Source: Nitrosotalea sp.
Lineage (GTDB): Archaea; Thermoproteota; Nitrososphaeria; Nitrososphaerales; Nitrosopumilaceae
Direction of reading: 5' to 3'
Assembly: GCA_023251295.1 (NCBI GenBank)
Contig: JAHEYZ010000008.1
Span: 1 to 32,250 of the forward strand
DNA length: 32,250 nt
Every line of letters starts with the position of its first letter. The first letter of the stretch is position 1. Under the pieces are notes generated by a model, which saw nothing but the letters and a program-made list of their open reading frames with translations, did no database searches and was not told where the DNA came from. The position numbers and the translations under genes are program-made. Positions 9,427 to 19,074 of this stretch are shown here, piece after piece.

Positions 9427-10065
9427 TTAGGATTTTTCTTTAACTTTTGGCAGATTCCAGTTATAATGCATTGCTACAAGTCTAAGTAATGTAGTGACTA
9501 TCATACCTATTATTGTAGTAATATAGAAATTTATATCCAAACTCAAAAGAATGTAGAAAACTAATATTCCAATGAAACTTGCAGAAGCATACAGTTCTTT
9601 TACAAATACAATTGGTATTTCATTCACAAATACATCTCTTAGTATCCCACCCCCAACAGCAGTAAGCATTCCAGCTAATGCTATAGCAAGAAAATTCAAT
9701 CCAAATACATGATATGCAAATGTGGCTCCAATTATTGTAAATACACCAAGACCCAGTGCGTCAAACTTTAGAAGTAAATCCCAATGTTTCTGCATTTTCG
9801 GATATAGGAAAAAAATCACAATTCCTGTAGAGGCGGTAATAACAACATACCAAGGATCAGAAACAGAATGTGGTGGAAACTGGCCGATAATAACATCTCG
9901 AAGTGTTCCTCCTGCTACACCCGTCATGGTTGCAAGGATTATTATTCCTACAATGTCAGCTTTATGCTCTATGGCTTTGAATGCTCCCGTTACGGCAAAT
10001 GCCATTGTTCCAAAAAGATCTAAACCGTAAACAAGAGTTTCAATAGATAGTGATAACCCTTCCAA
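9427..10065 (-). CDS. TRIC/UPF0126 family membrane protein
   Basis: 212 aa, multiple TM segments; duplicated motifs GVAGGTLRDVIIGQFPP and AVGGGILRDVFVNEIP. Confidence 0.92.
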   Translation of the reverse strand: MEGLSLSIETLVYGLDLFGTMAFAVTGAFKAIEHKADIVGIIILATMTGVAGGTLRDVIIGQFPPHSVSDPWYVVITASTGIVIFFLYPKMQKHWDLLLKFDALGLGVFTIIGATFAYHVFGLNFLAIALAGMLTAVGGGILRDVFVNEIPIVFVKELYASASFIGILVFYILLSLDINFYITTIIGMIVTTLLRLVAMHYNWNLPKVKEKS

Positions 10066-10142
10066 ATCATCACTTATTATTATACATAGTAAATAATGTT
10101 TAGAAAATCGAAGTTTAAGATGATTGAAAAAATATGTTTTCT

Positions 10143-10445
10143 CTAGCCAAACAACGCAGATAGGCCTTCCATTGCCTGTTCTTCTGTCTTTGCAGATGGA
10201 GTTTCAACTTCTTTTGCCTTCTCTTCTTTTCCACCGGCTATAGGTGCGGCTGGTGCTGCGGCAACTGCCACTGGTGCAGATTTTATTGCCTCATCAATAT
10301 TTACATCAGCAAGTGCAGCAACAAGTGCTTTCACTTGGGCTTCTTTGACCTCTGCTCCCGAAGCTTTGATTATGTTTGTAATATTAGCTTCGTTTATCTC
10401 CTTTTTCTGCTTATGTAAAAGTAATGCAGCGTATACGTATTCCAT
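10143..10445 (-). CDS. rpl12: Ribosomal protein L12/P1
   Basis: 100 aa; [45 protein letters not shown]..., Ala-rich hinge and C-terminal MEGLSALFG. Confidence 0.96.
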   Translation of the reverse strand: MEYVYAALLLHKQKKEINEANITNIIKASGAEVKEAQVKALVAALADVNIDEAIKSAPVAVAAAPAAPIAGGKEEKAKEVETPSAKTEEQAMEGLSALFG

Positions 10446-10544
10446 TGTAAACGAATTTTGCTACAGGCATAATATAAAACTATGGAAGATAATGTGAACA
10501 ATATGCTGTAGAACAATAGAAAATTTTAGAAAAGCACTATTAGA

Positions 10545-11051
10545 TTAATTTAGAATCTTCAAACTTCTACATATTGAATAGAGATATTTTTTCAAATCTT
10601 TATCGTATAAAGTATCCATCCTTTGTTTTAGAATTCTTTTTGCTTGTTCTTTTTCAGAATCGTCTGGAAGAGAAAGTACGTTATTTATTAATTCAGGCAG
10701 CGATTCTCTAACCCAACCATCAATCACCGCATGTATTTTCTTGTGTATTTTTACTACAGGATCTGAATTTACATCTAATATGCCAGTAAAATTTTCATGC
10801 TCAACTCTGTAGATCAAAGCAAGTACATAATTTGCATAGTTTGGATTTTTTAAAATTTCTTCAGATTTTGGGCCAGCTTTTCCTTGTGAAACTTTGTTTT
10901 TCAAACCAACAGGATTTATTATTATTCCATTTACTCCTATTTTGGAATCCTCTATTCCTGTAACTATACCAATTATTACCTTAGTATATTCACCGTCTGG
11001 TTGTGTTACAAACACGTAGTCACCCTCTTTCCAACTCTTTTTACCAAACAT
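10545..11051 (-). CDS. Conserved-looking hypothetical protein
   Basis: 168 aa ORF with normal codon usage, divergent from alaS; MFGKKSWKEGDYVFVTQPDGEYTKVIIGIVTGIEDSKIGVNGIIINPVGLKNKVSQG. No family recognised. Confidence 0.75.
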   Translation of the reverse strand: MFGKKSWKEGDYVFVTQPDGEYTKVIIGIVTGIEDSKIGVNGIIINPVGLKNKVSQGKAGPKSEEILKNPNYANYVLALIYRVEHENFTGILDVNSDPVVKIHKKIHAVIDGWVRESLPELINNVLSLPDDSEKEQAKRILKQRMDTLYDKDLKKYLYSICRSLKILN

Positions 11052-11130
11052 AACAAATTTTCAAAAATGATCATATTTAATGTGTTGCCTCAGAATACTT
11101 AATATCAGTCAAAGCAAAAACCTCTCAAAG

Positions 11131-13836
11131 ATGAATAAAGATCAGATTCTTGCAAAGTTTTCGATTGATCCTGAAAGGTATTACAAAGTATCCTTATTTG
11201 AGAAAGAAGGATTTCAACGAAAATCCTGCGTTAAATGTAAAAAGTTTTTCTGGACAATTGATTATTCTCAGAATTTTTGCCCAGAAGATTCAGAAAATAA
11301 TTATTCATTCATAGGAAATCCACCTACAAAAAAAAGATTTGATTATGTTCAAGCTTGGAAAGAGGTAGAATCGTTTTTTGTGCAAAATGGCCACAAGTCA
11401 GTAAGTAGATACCCAGTAGTATGCAGATGGCGTGATGATCTATATTTTACAATAGCATCCATTGTCGACTTTCAACGAGTCATGGGTTCCAAAGTTGTTT
11501 TTGAGTTTCCAGCAAATCCCCTAATCGTACCACAAACTTGTCTTAGATTCAAGGATATTGAAAATGTTGGTGTTACTGGTAGACATTTTTCTAGTTTTTG
11601 TATGATTGGTCAACATAGTATACCAAACTCACAAGGATATTGGAAAGACAAGTGTGTAGAATTAGATTTTAGACTTTTGACCGAAAAATTTGGCATTGAT
11701 AAGAAAGAAATCGTGTTTGTTGAAGATGTTTGGGCTGGCGGAGGTTCATTTGGATCTTCACTAGAATATTTCGTACGTGGACTCGAGCTTGGAAATGCAG
11801 TCTTCACGGAATTTCAAGGTGAATTGAACAACTATTCAGTCTTAGAACAAAAAATAATAGACATGGGAGCTGGTCTTGAGAGATTTGCATGGATAACCAT
11901 GGGAACTCCTACTGCATACGATTGTTGTTTTGGTCCCATAACAAATAATCTTATACAAAAAATTGGCATTGACATAGACCCTAAGATCTTAGCATCATAT
12001 TTTATTGCAATATCAAAAGGACTCGGAGCACACGGTGATTTAACCCAAGTTAGAAAAAATGCAATAAAGAAAGCAGGTATAGATGAAACAACATTAAATA
12101 AAATGATATCACCTCTTGAGGGAATCTACCTGATTGCGGATCATCTAAGAACTTTGATTTTTGCAATTTCAGATGGGGCGCTTCCAAGCAATGTAGGTGG
12201 AGGATATAACCTGAGGATGCTTTTGAGAAGAGCTGTCGCTACAATGGACAGATTTGGGTGGAATCTTGATCTAAAAGAATTGGCAGACATGCATATTGAT
12301 TATTTAAAATCAACTTATCCTGAGCTGGATGAAACTCGTGAGGAAGTAAAGACAATTATTGGAATTGAAAGAGAAAGATATGCTGAATCAAAAACCAGAA
12401 TGAAAAGTATTGCAAGCACTATAAAGACTCAAAATAAAAAATTGACAGTAGATGATCTGATTAGACTCTACGAATCAGATGGCATTACTCCTGATTTTTT
12501 AAAAGAGACACAAATAATTTCAGAAATCCCTTCTACGTTTTATGAAAAACTATCAGAATTGCATCAATCAGAAAAAGTGAAAAAGGAAGAAGTTCTTGAC
12601 ATAGATGGAATCCCAGCAACTGAGCCATTATACTATAAGGAAGATCCTATTGAGTTTGAAGCAAAAGTGCTCAGAGTGCTTAATAAAAAATTAGTTGTTT
12701 TGGATAAAACATCATTTTATCCAAGAGGAGGAGGTCAGGAACCAGATCATGGAAAGATTGAAGATTTTGAAGTAATAGATGTAAACAAACATGGAAACGT
12801 AGTTGTACATGAATTGAGGGGAGGCGTACCAAAAGAGAATGAGATAGTAAAATGTAGAATCGATTACATACGTCGCTATGGCGTAACAAGAAATCATACT
12901 AGCACTCATGTGCTAAATGCGTCAGCAAGAAACACGTTAGGTTCATGGGTATGGCAACATTCTGCATTTAAGGAAAGAGATTATGGTAGACTTGACATAA
13001 CCCATCATTCAAACCTAACCGAAACAGATATTGCAAAAATAGAAGATTTAGCAAATCTCACTATCAGAAAAAATTTACCTATTTTTATAAATGAATATGA
13101 AAGAGGAGAGGCAGAGCAGAAATTCGGATTTAGAATATACCAAGGCGGGGTAGTTCCAGTAAAGTCGGTTAGAATTGTAAACATCGACGGATTTGATGTA
13201 GAAGCATGCGGTGGAACCCATGTGAAGAAAACAGGAGATCTTGGATTGATAAAGATAACAAAAGCTGAAAGGATTCAGGATGGGGTTGTAAGGATGGAAT
13301 TTGTTTCAGGAGACACAGCTATAAAATATACGCAGGAGCAAGATAGAAAAATTTCACAGATTGTCAAATCACTAGGTTCTAGCAAAGAGAAGGTTTTAGA
13401 ATCATTTGAGCATGCTATGTTAGATGCAGATTCCTCAAAGAAAAAATTGAAACAACTCATTAAACGCATTTCTATGTTTTCAGCACAGAAAGCAATTTCA
13501 GATGCAAAGAATCTAGGAAAAATGAAAATATTCATTACTGTTGACGAAGAACTTGACGAAGAATTCCATATTGCAGTAGGCGAACAAGTAATAAAACTTG
13601 ATTCTAAGATGATATACTGTGCATTAATTTTGAAAAATGGTGTAATAAGAATAGTTGCGTTTGCAGGTTCGGATGCAACAAAAATCAAGAAAGCCGGGGA
13701 TTTGGTAAGGGATATTTCAAAAGTACTTGGAGGATCTGGTGGCGGTAGTGATAGTTTTGGGCAAGGTGGAGGAAAGGATGCCTCAAAGCTAAAAGACGCA
13801 CTTCTTGCTGCGGAACAATCAATTCTGGTAAAGTGA
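11131..13836 (+). CDS. alaS: Alanyl-tRNA synthetase (archaeal type); track ORF begins at 11080 but 11131 is the likely start
   Basis: MNKDQILAKFSIDPERYYKVSLFEKEGFQRKSCVKC..., HTSTHVLNASARNTLG, VEACGGTHVKKTGDLG, C-terminal Gly-rich GGSGGGSDSFGQGGG. TATA-like ATACTTAATA at 11095-11104 supports the 11131 start. Confidence 0.96.
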   Translation: MNKDQILAKFSIDPERYYKVSLFEKEGFQRKSCVKCKKFFWTIDYSQNFCPEDSENNYSFIGNPPTKKRFDYVQAWKEVESFFVQNGHKSVSRYPVVCRWRDDLYFTIASIVDFQRVMGSKVVFEFPANPLIVPQTCLRFKDIENVGVTGRHFSSFCMIGQHSIPNSQGYWKDKCVELDFRLLTEKFGIDKKEIVFVEDVWAGGGSFGSSLEYFVRGLELGNAVFTEFQGELNNYSVLEQKIIDMGAGLERFAWITMGTPTAYDCCFGPITNNLIQKIGIDIDPKILASYFIAISKGLGAHGDLTQVRKNAIKKAGIDETTLNKMISPLEGIYLIADHLRTLIFAISDGALPSNVGGGYNLRMLLRRAVATMDRFGWNLDLKELADMHIDYLKSTYPELDETREEVKTIIGIERERYAESKTRMKSIASTIKTQNKKLTVDDLIRLYESDGITPDFLKETQIISEIPSTFYEKLSELHQSEKVKKEEVLDIDGIPATEPLYYKEDPIEFEAKVLRVLNKKLVVLDKTSFYPRGGGQEPDHGKIEDFEVIDVNKHGNVVVHELRGGVPKENEIVKCRIDYIRRYGVTRNHTSTHVLNASARNTLGSWVWQHSAFKERDYGRLDITHHSNLTETDIAKIEDLANLTIRKNLPIFINEYERGEAEQKFGFRIYQGGVVPVKSVRIVNIDGFDVEACGGTHVKKTGDLGLIKITKAERIQDGVVRMEFVSGDTAIKYTQEQDRKISQIVKSLGSSKEKVLESFEHAMLDADSSKKKLKQLIKRISMFSAQKAISDAKNLGKMKIFITVDEELDEEFHIAVGEQVIKLDSKMIYCALILKNGVIRIVAFAGSDATKIKKAGDLVRDISKVLGGSGGGSDSFGQGGGKDASKLKDALLAAEQSILVK

Positions 13837-13840
13837 TTTT

Positions 13841-16720
13841 GTGATAGATTTTTCATCAATAGAATCCAAATGGCGTAAAAGATGGCAAGATGAAAAATAT
13901 TTCGAGGCAGACCCTAATGAGAAGAAAAAATTCTTTGTAACTGTGGCATATCCTTATCCAAATTCGCCACAGCATATAGGACATGGAAGAACTTACACTT
14001 TGGCTGATGTTCATGCAAGATTTATGCGCATGTGCGGATACAATGTACTTTTTCCCATGGGATTTCATTATACAGGAACTCCAATTCTTGGAATGGCAAG
14101 ACGAGTTCAAGAAAATGACAAGGAATTGATTGATGCTTTCAGAACAATTTACAAAGTACCAGAACAGAACATTAAGGAATTTGTGGAACCAGTAAAAATT
14201 GCAAGCTATTTTCACCAAGAGATAAAAACAGGCATGATTGAGATGGGATATTCAATTGATTGGAGGAGAGAATTTACAACAATTGATCCTGTATACAACA
14301 AGTTCATAGAATGGCAATTTAGAAAACTAAAAAGCAAAAATCTAGTCATACAAGGTTCTCATCCAGTTGGTTGGTGTCCAAAGGATCAGAATCCAGTATC
14401 GCAACATGATACTATAGGGGACGTAGAGCCTTCTTTTACTGAATATGTGCTTATCAAATTTAGGTATAACAAATACATCATACCCACAGCTACGCTAAGA
14501 CCAGAAACAATATTTGGCGTTACAAATCTTTGGGTAAATCCAGTGACACTATACAAAATTGTTGATGTCAACGGAGAGAATTGGATTGTGAGTGCAGAAT
14601 GTGCACGAAAGTTAGAGTTCATGGATAAAAAAATCAATATAATTGATGAGATCAGTGGTTCTGCACTTGTAGGTAAAACAGTCAGAGTTCCAGAAAGAAA
14701 TGATCAGATAACAATACTTCCTGCTAGCTTTGTTAAAAGTGGAAATGGTACTGGGGTGGTAATGTCGGTACCAGCACATGCGCCGTTTGATTATCAAGCT
14801 CTAGAAGACATTAAGAAAAATACGATGAATTTAGAGCAAGATGTTTTGAATGTTGTCATGGCAATAAAACCGATATCAATAATACAAACGGAAGGGTATG
14901 GAGAAATTCCTGCAAAAGAAATTACAGAAAAATTCAAAATAGATAGTCAAAATAGCCCACGTCTTGAAGAAGCTACAAAAGAGCTTTATAGTAAGGAATT
15001 CTATGAAGGCAGATTAAAAAATAACACAGGTCAATTTGCAGGAAAAAAAATTACCGATGTTAAAGAAGATGTAAAAAATTGGATTTTACAACAGAATAAT
15101 GCAGATGTTTTATTTGAGCTAAATGATAATCCGATCAGATGTCGATGTGGTGCTGAATGCGTTGTAAAGATTTTAAATGATCAGTGGTTTTTGGATTATT
15201 CTAACAAAAATTGGAAAGAAGATGCACATTCGTGCATCAATGAGATGAAAATTCTTCCAGAAGACATACGTAATGAGTTCAATCATGTAGTAGATTGGCT
15301 ACGTGAAAGAGCTTGTGCAAGACAACATGGTTTAGGAACCAAATTGCCATGGGATAAAGATTGGATAGTAGAAAGTCTTTCTGATTCTGTAATTTACATG
15401 GCGTACTACATTCTTGCAAAATATGTAAATAAAAAACAAATTACTCCTGATAACCTAGGAGATGAATTTTTTGATTACATATTTTTAGGAGATGGTGACT
15501 CTAAGAAAGTTGCTTCTAGTTGTAAAATAGCAGAAACCCTTTTGGGGAATATCAAAAATGAGTTTACATATTTCTATCCAGTAAATGCAAGACATTCAGG
15601 GCGTGATCTTGTTCCAAATCATTTAACGTTTTTTGTATTTAATCATATTGCAATTTTTCCGAAAAAATATTGGCCAGAAGCCATCGTTGTAAATGGTTCA
15701 GTTTTGATGGATGGAAAAAAAATGTCAAAATCAATGGGCAATATCATTCCTCTTCGTGATGCAATACAAATCTACGGTGCAGATCCTATCAGATTGGCAA
15801 TATTAATTTCGGCTGAACTCTTACAAGATGCAGATTTTAATCTTGAAGCAGTGAAAGGAATTAAAAACAAACTTGAAAATATGCTAGAAGATTGTTCTAT
15901 ATACAAATTAAACGAAAAGTCAAATCTACATCAAGAGGACAAGTGGCTCTTAAGTAGATTACAGCAATTAGTTTTAGAAACTACGTCGGCTATGGAAAAA
16001 ATGAGATTGCGTGAGGCGTTGCATTATGTATTATACCAATTTGATTCTGATATGCAGTGGTATCTTAAGAGAACAAATGCAAAGAATAGAACAGATGTCT
16101 CAAGTACGATTCACAATGTATTATCTACTAGAGTGGCAATGCTCTCACCTTTTGCACCACATATTGCAGAAGAAATGTGGGAGAAATTGGGGAATATAGA
16201 TTTAGTTTCAAAATCACTTTGGCCATCAGTTGATAATGATGCGATTGATAGTATAGCATTACAAAGAGAGAATCTTTTGAAATCAACTATGGACGATATT
16301 AGAAATATACTTAAAGTAACTAAAATTATTCCAAAAAAAATCATCATTTATACTTCAGATGCTTGGAAAAACAAAGCGTATCAGAAAATTCTTATCAATG
16401 TTATAAAGGGTGAGATGAATATAGGAGTTTTAATAAAATCGCTTATTTCTGATAAGGAAACAGAACATGTGAAAAAAAATCCAGATTTTGTTAAAAAAAC
16501 TGTTAATGACATATTGTCTGAACCGATCGAATCACGAGAAATAAAAGCAAAAACAGGTTTCATAGATGAAAAGGAGATCCTTTTAGAACTTGATTCATTG
16601 ACACAAAAAGATTTTGATGTAAATGTTCAGGTGTTTTCTGAATCCGATCCACAAAAATACGATCCAAAAAATAAAGCTAGAACAGCAAGACCATACAAAC
16701 CTGCCATATTGATTGAATAA
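13841..16720 (+). CDS. leuS: Leucyl-tRNA synthetase (archaeal/eukaryotic type), GTG start
   Basis: 959 aa; HIGH-like PQHIGHGRTYTLADV, KMSKS in VLMDGKKMSKSMGNI, editing domain VTNLWVNP... Confidence 0.96.
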   Translation: MIDFSSIESKWRKRWQDEKYFEADPNEKKKFFVTVAYPYPNSPQHIGHGRTYTLADVHARFMRMCGYNVLFPMGFHYTGTPILGMARRVQENDKELIDAFRTIYKVPEQNIKEFVEPVKIASYFHQEIKTGMIEMGYSIDWRREFTTIDPVYNKFIEWQFRKLKSKNLVIQGSHPVGWCPKDQNPVSQHDTIGDVEPSFTEYVLIKFRYNKYIIPTATLRPETIFGVTNLWVNPVTLYKIVDVNGENWIVSAECARKLEFMDKKINIIDEISGSALVGKTVRVPERNDQITILPASFVKSGNGTGVVMSVPAHAPFDYQALEDIKKNTMNLEQDVLNVVMAIKPISIIQTEGYGEIPAKEITEKFKIDSQNSPRLEEATKELYSKEFYEGRLKNNTGQFAGKKITDVKEDVKNWILQQNNADVLFELNDNPIRCRCGAECVVKILNDQWFLDYSNKNWKEDAHSCINEMKILPEDIRNEFNHVVDWLRERACARQHGLGTKLPWDKDWIVESLSDSVIYMAYYILAKYVNKKQITPDNLGDEFFDYIFLGDGDSKKVASSCKIAETLLGNIKNEFTYFYPVNARHSGRDLVPNHLTFFVFNHIAIFPKKYWPEAIVVNGSVLMDGKKMSKSMGNIIPLRDAIQIYGADPIRLAILISAELLQDADFNLEAVKGIKNKLENMLEDCSIYKLNEKSNLHQEDKWLLSRLQQLVLETTSAMEKMRLREALHYVLYQFDSDMQWYLKRTNAKNRTDVSSTIHNVLSTRVAMLSPFAPHIAEEMWEKLGNIDLVSKSLWPSVDNDAIDSIALQRENLLKSTMDDIRNILKVTKIIPKKIIIYTSDAWKNKAYQKILINVIKGEMNIGVLIKSLISDKETEHVKKNPDFVKKTVNDILSEPIESREIKAKTGFIDEKEILLELDSLTQKDFDVNVQVFSESDPQKYDPKNKARTARPYKPAILIE

Positions 16721-16792
16721 AATATATTTTTAGACATAGTTTGAGTAATAATTGAAAGCATCCTTTTATTAGGTATTTTTAGAATTAGACTT

Positions 16793-17800
16793 GTGAAAAT
16801 AGCAATTGTGGGCGTGGGTGTCGCTGGCGGATATCTTCTTTCTAGATTAAAAAATGAACATGAGGTGATAGGATTTGAGAGATCTACGCAAGATGCTCAT
16901 GATTCAATTTGCGCATGGGGTACAACAAAAGGTCCAATGCAAGATTTTGCAAAAAAATGCGGACTTGATTTTAATGATTACGTAATACACGATGGTAAAA
17001 ACATGTATGTTGATATGAATTCTGAAAAATTCAGTATAAAACTAAGTGGTTTATGCACATATGATAAAATTGGCTTGATAAAAGATATGTCAAGTGGATG
17101 TAAGATTAATTACAACACAACCCCAAAGTTGGAAGATTTGGAATCAGAATTTGACCTTATAGTTGACGCAACTGGTTTTTACAGGACATATCTTCCAAAA
17201 CCTGCTAGAGATTTTTACTTACCAACATATCAATACAAAGTAGAATATGAGGAACAGGTACCTTTTGATGATTTTTATCTAAAGCCATTCTCTTCTATCA
17301 CTGGATATTTTTGGTATTTTCCCTTAGGAAAAAAACTTGCTCACATAGGTGCGGGTGATAAAAACAGAAAACATGTGGAAGAAACTGATGCATTTTTAAA
17401 AAAATACGGAGGCAGGATAATCAAAACTGTTGGAAGACCAATACGCCTTGCAACTCCAGACATGTGTGAACCTTTCTATCATAATAAAGTGGTCGGAGTA
17501 GGCGAATCAATTGGTACTGTTTATCCTCTTTTAGGAGAAGGAATTATTCCAAGTATGATTTGTGCAGACATATTTATAGAAAATCTTCATGATAAAGAGA
17601 TGTACAGAAAACAAATTCTTGAAAAATTTTCAATATATTCAAAAGTACTAACATTTGTTAGAAACAAAATGGACTCCAAATTTGGAATGATGAGACACTT
17701 TGCTGATCTCATAACAATTTATAGATACATGAAAAAGAATGAAAAAAGATTTGGTATGGAAATTCGTATTGGTGATATGATGAAAGTTGCCAAGGCCTAA
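16793..17800 (+). CDS. Geranylgeranyl-reductase-family FAD-dependent oxidoreductase, GTG start
   Basis: 335 aa; MKIAIVGVGVAGGYLLSRL FAD-binding motif, YFWYFP (GGR YxWxFP motif), GVGESIGTVYPLLGEGI. Confidence 0.88.
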   Translation: MKIAIVGVGVAGGYLLSRLKNEHEVIGFERSTQDAHDSICAWGTTKGPMQDFAKKCGLDFNDYVIHDGKNMYVDMNSEKFSIKLSGLCTYDKIGLIKDMSSGCKINYNTTPKLEDLESEFDLIVDATGFYRTYLPKPARDFYLPTYQYKVEYEEQVPFDDFYLKPFSSITGYFWYFPLGKKLAHIGAGDKNRKHVEETDAFLKKYGGRIIKTVGRPIRLATPDMCEPFYHNKVVGVGESIGTVYPLLGEGIIPSMICADIFIENLHDKEMYRKQILEKFSIYSKVLTFVRNKMDSKFGMMRHFADLITIYRYMKKNEKRFGMEIRIGDMMKVAKA

Positions 17801-18504
17801 GAGCCAATAGTAACAGAGCCAAAATTTTCTCGTATTGTCCTATTCGAGCTCATGTTGTAATCATAAATGATCTTTGAGTATTCTAAAAGAATATCTTTCA
17901 TTGGATCTAGTGATTCTGAAAGATAAAAACCTGGACAGTCTCCAGTAAATTGAAAAGTAGCGTGTACTCGTGCACTACCTTTTTCATTTTCAAGCCAAGA
18001 TGAAAAAGGATACAAATAACACACACCAGGTCGACCAGGATGTAAACCACAGTAACCTTTGTCATCTAGAAATCTACATGGAATGTGTGTTCCATCTTCA
18101 TTGATAGTTTCATCCTCTTTTCGTTTTAGATTGATCATAGTCATAATTGTATTTACATTACCTGAAGGACCTTTTTCTTGCCAAGTGACTACATTGGTCT
18201 CGTTTTTTATAAAATCAGAAGGTTTTTGATATTTCAAACTTTTACTAATTGTAATAAGATCATCTGATGTAAGTGGTAATCTTCCTTGTCGATTACAACA
18301 ATTATGACAATCAGGCCAATAACATTTCCATATAATATAGCTGTGTTCTTTAGTCAAATACGGAATATGAAAAACAACATTTTTTACTTTTATTGCAAAT
18401 TCTGAAATATCGTCACGATTACCTAAAATGAAATTTTTTATAATTGGATCAATATCCCAGTCCTTTGATAAGAGTTCAAGGGATTCCTCGAGTTCTTTAT
18501 GCAT
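17797..18504 (-). CDS. YkgJ-like cysteine cluster protein (CxxCxxCC type)
   Basis: 235 aa; CYWPDCHNCCNRQGRLPLTSDDLITIS and PCRFLDDKGYCGLHPGRPGVCYLYPF. Stop codon overlaps that of the convergent GGR gene. Confidence 0.85.
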   Translation of the reverse strand: MHKELEESLELLSKDWDIDPIIKNFILGNRDDISEFAIKVKNVVFHIPYLTKEHSYIIWKCYWPDCHNCCNRQGRLPLTSDDLITISKSLKYQKPSDFIKNETNVVTWQEKGPSGNVNTIMTMINLKRKEDETINEDGTHIPCRFLDDKGYCGLHPGRPGVCYLYPFSSWLENEKGSARVHATFQFTGDCPGFYLSESLDPMKDILLEYSKIIYDYNMSSNRTIRENFGSVTIGS

Positions 18505-18545
18505 TAATTAATAAATTACAACTCAACTTTTGAACGTTATCAATC

Positions 18546-18863
18546 TTGGAAGAAAAAGGCAAATATGCTTCTGCTACTCAGAACAGAAGACTAGTGTGGG
18601 AAAAAGTCATGTGGCCTCTAATTTTAGAGCTAAACAGTGTCGGCTTCACAATGGAACAATATAAGAAAAAAAGAAATGAAGTGTGTAAAGAATTGAACGT
18701 ATCACCGTCTACAATTGCAGGGGGTTTTGTCTCATTGTTGTTAAAAGGAATGCTATACAAGGAGAAGGATCTTTATTCAATTCATTATAGATTAATTCCA
18801 TATATGCGGCTTAGAGCAGATTGTGATTATGCAACAGCGATACGTGAAACTAGTGTTAAATAG
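18546..18863 (+). CDS. Small protein of unknown function, possible helix-turn-helix; TTG start
   Basis: 105 aa; EQYKKKRNEVCKELNVSPSTIAGGFVSLLLKGMLYKEKDLYSIHYRL resembles a wHTH segment (inference only). Start codon uncertain. Confidence 0.6.
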   Translation: MEEKGKYASATQNRRLVWEKVMWPLILELNSVGFTMEQYKKKRNEVCKELNVSPSTIAGGFVSLLLKGMLYKEKDLYSIHYRLIPYMRLRADCDYATAIRETSVK

Positions 18864-18945
18864 GAGCACAAGATCTAAACAAAATTTCAATTTAGTAATT
18901 AAACTAGGAATAATTATATTCTGAGATAATTACACTCGTTTCGGT

Positions 18946-19049
18946 AGCCCGATAGTCTAGTGGCCAAACAATTTTTGGGTTATGGATTCCAGGCTCTGGA
19001 TCTTAGGAGAGGATACCTGGGGACGGCAGTTCGAATCTGCCTCGGGCTA
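18946..19049 (+). tRNA. tRNA-Gln (anticodon CTG at 18996-18998) with two apparent insertions: 18964-18979 (D-loop) and 19000-19014 (after position 37)
   Basis: Acceptor AGCCCGA/TCGGGCT with discriminator A; D-stem GTC/GAT; anticodon stem CCAGG/CCTGG; T-arm GGCAG TTCGAAT CTGCC. A1:U72 pair fits archaeal tRNA-Gln. CCA not encoded. Confidence 0.92.
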
Positions 19050-19074
19050 CTCTTGTCTAATTATAATTTAACTT

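Noticed and set aside
11080-11130. N-terminal extension of AlaS (MCCLRILNISQSKNLSK)
   Set aside because: A TATA-like element lies within this stretch, about 25-30 nt upstream of the internal ATG at 11131, so it is probably promoter rather than coding.
13275-13859. 194-aa minus-strand ORF inside alaS
   Set aside because: Fully antisense to a well-supported conserved gene; Ser/Phe-rich composition is typical of a spurious reverse frame.
18970-18980. TTTTTGGG read as an anticodon loop with TTG anticodon
   Set aside because: Only the CCAGG/CCTGG stem around CTCTGG closes a valid anticodon arm together with the D and T arms; the TTTTTGGG lies in the D-loop insertion.
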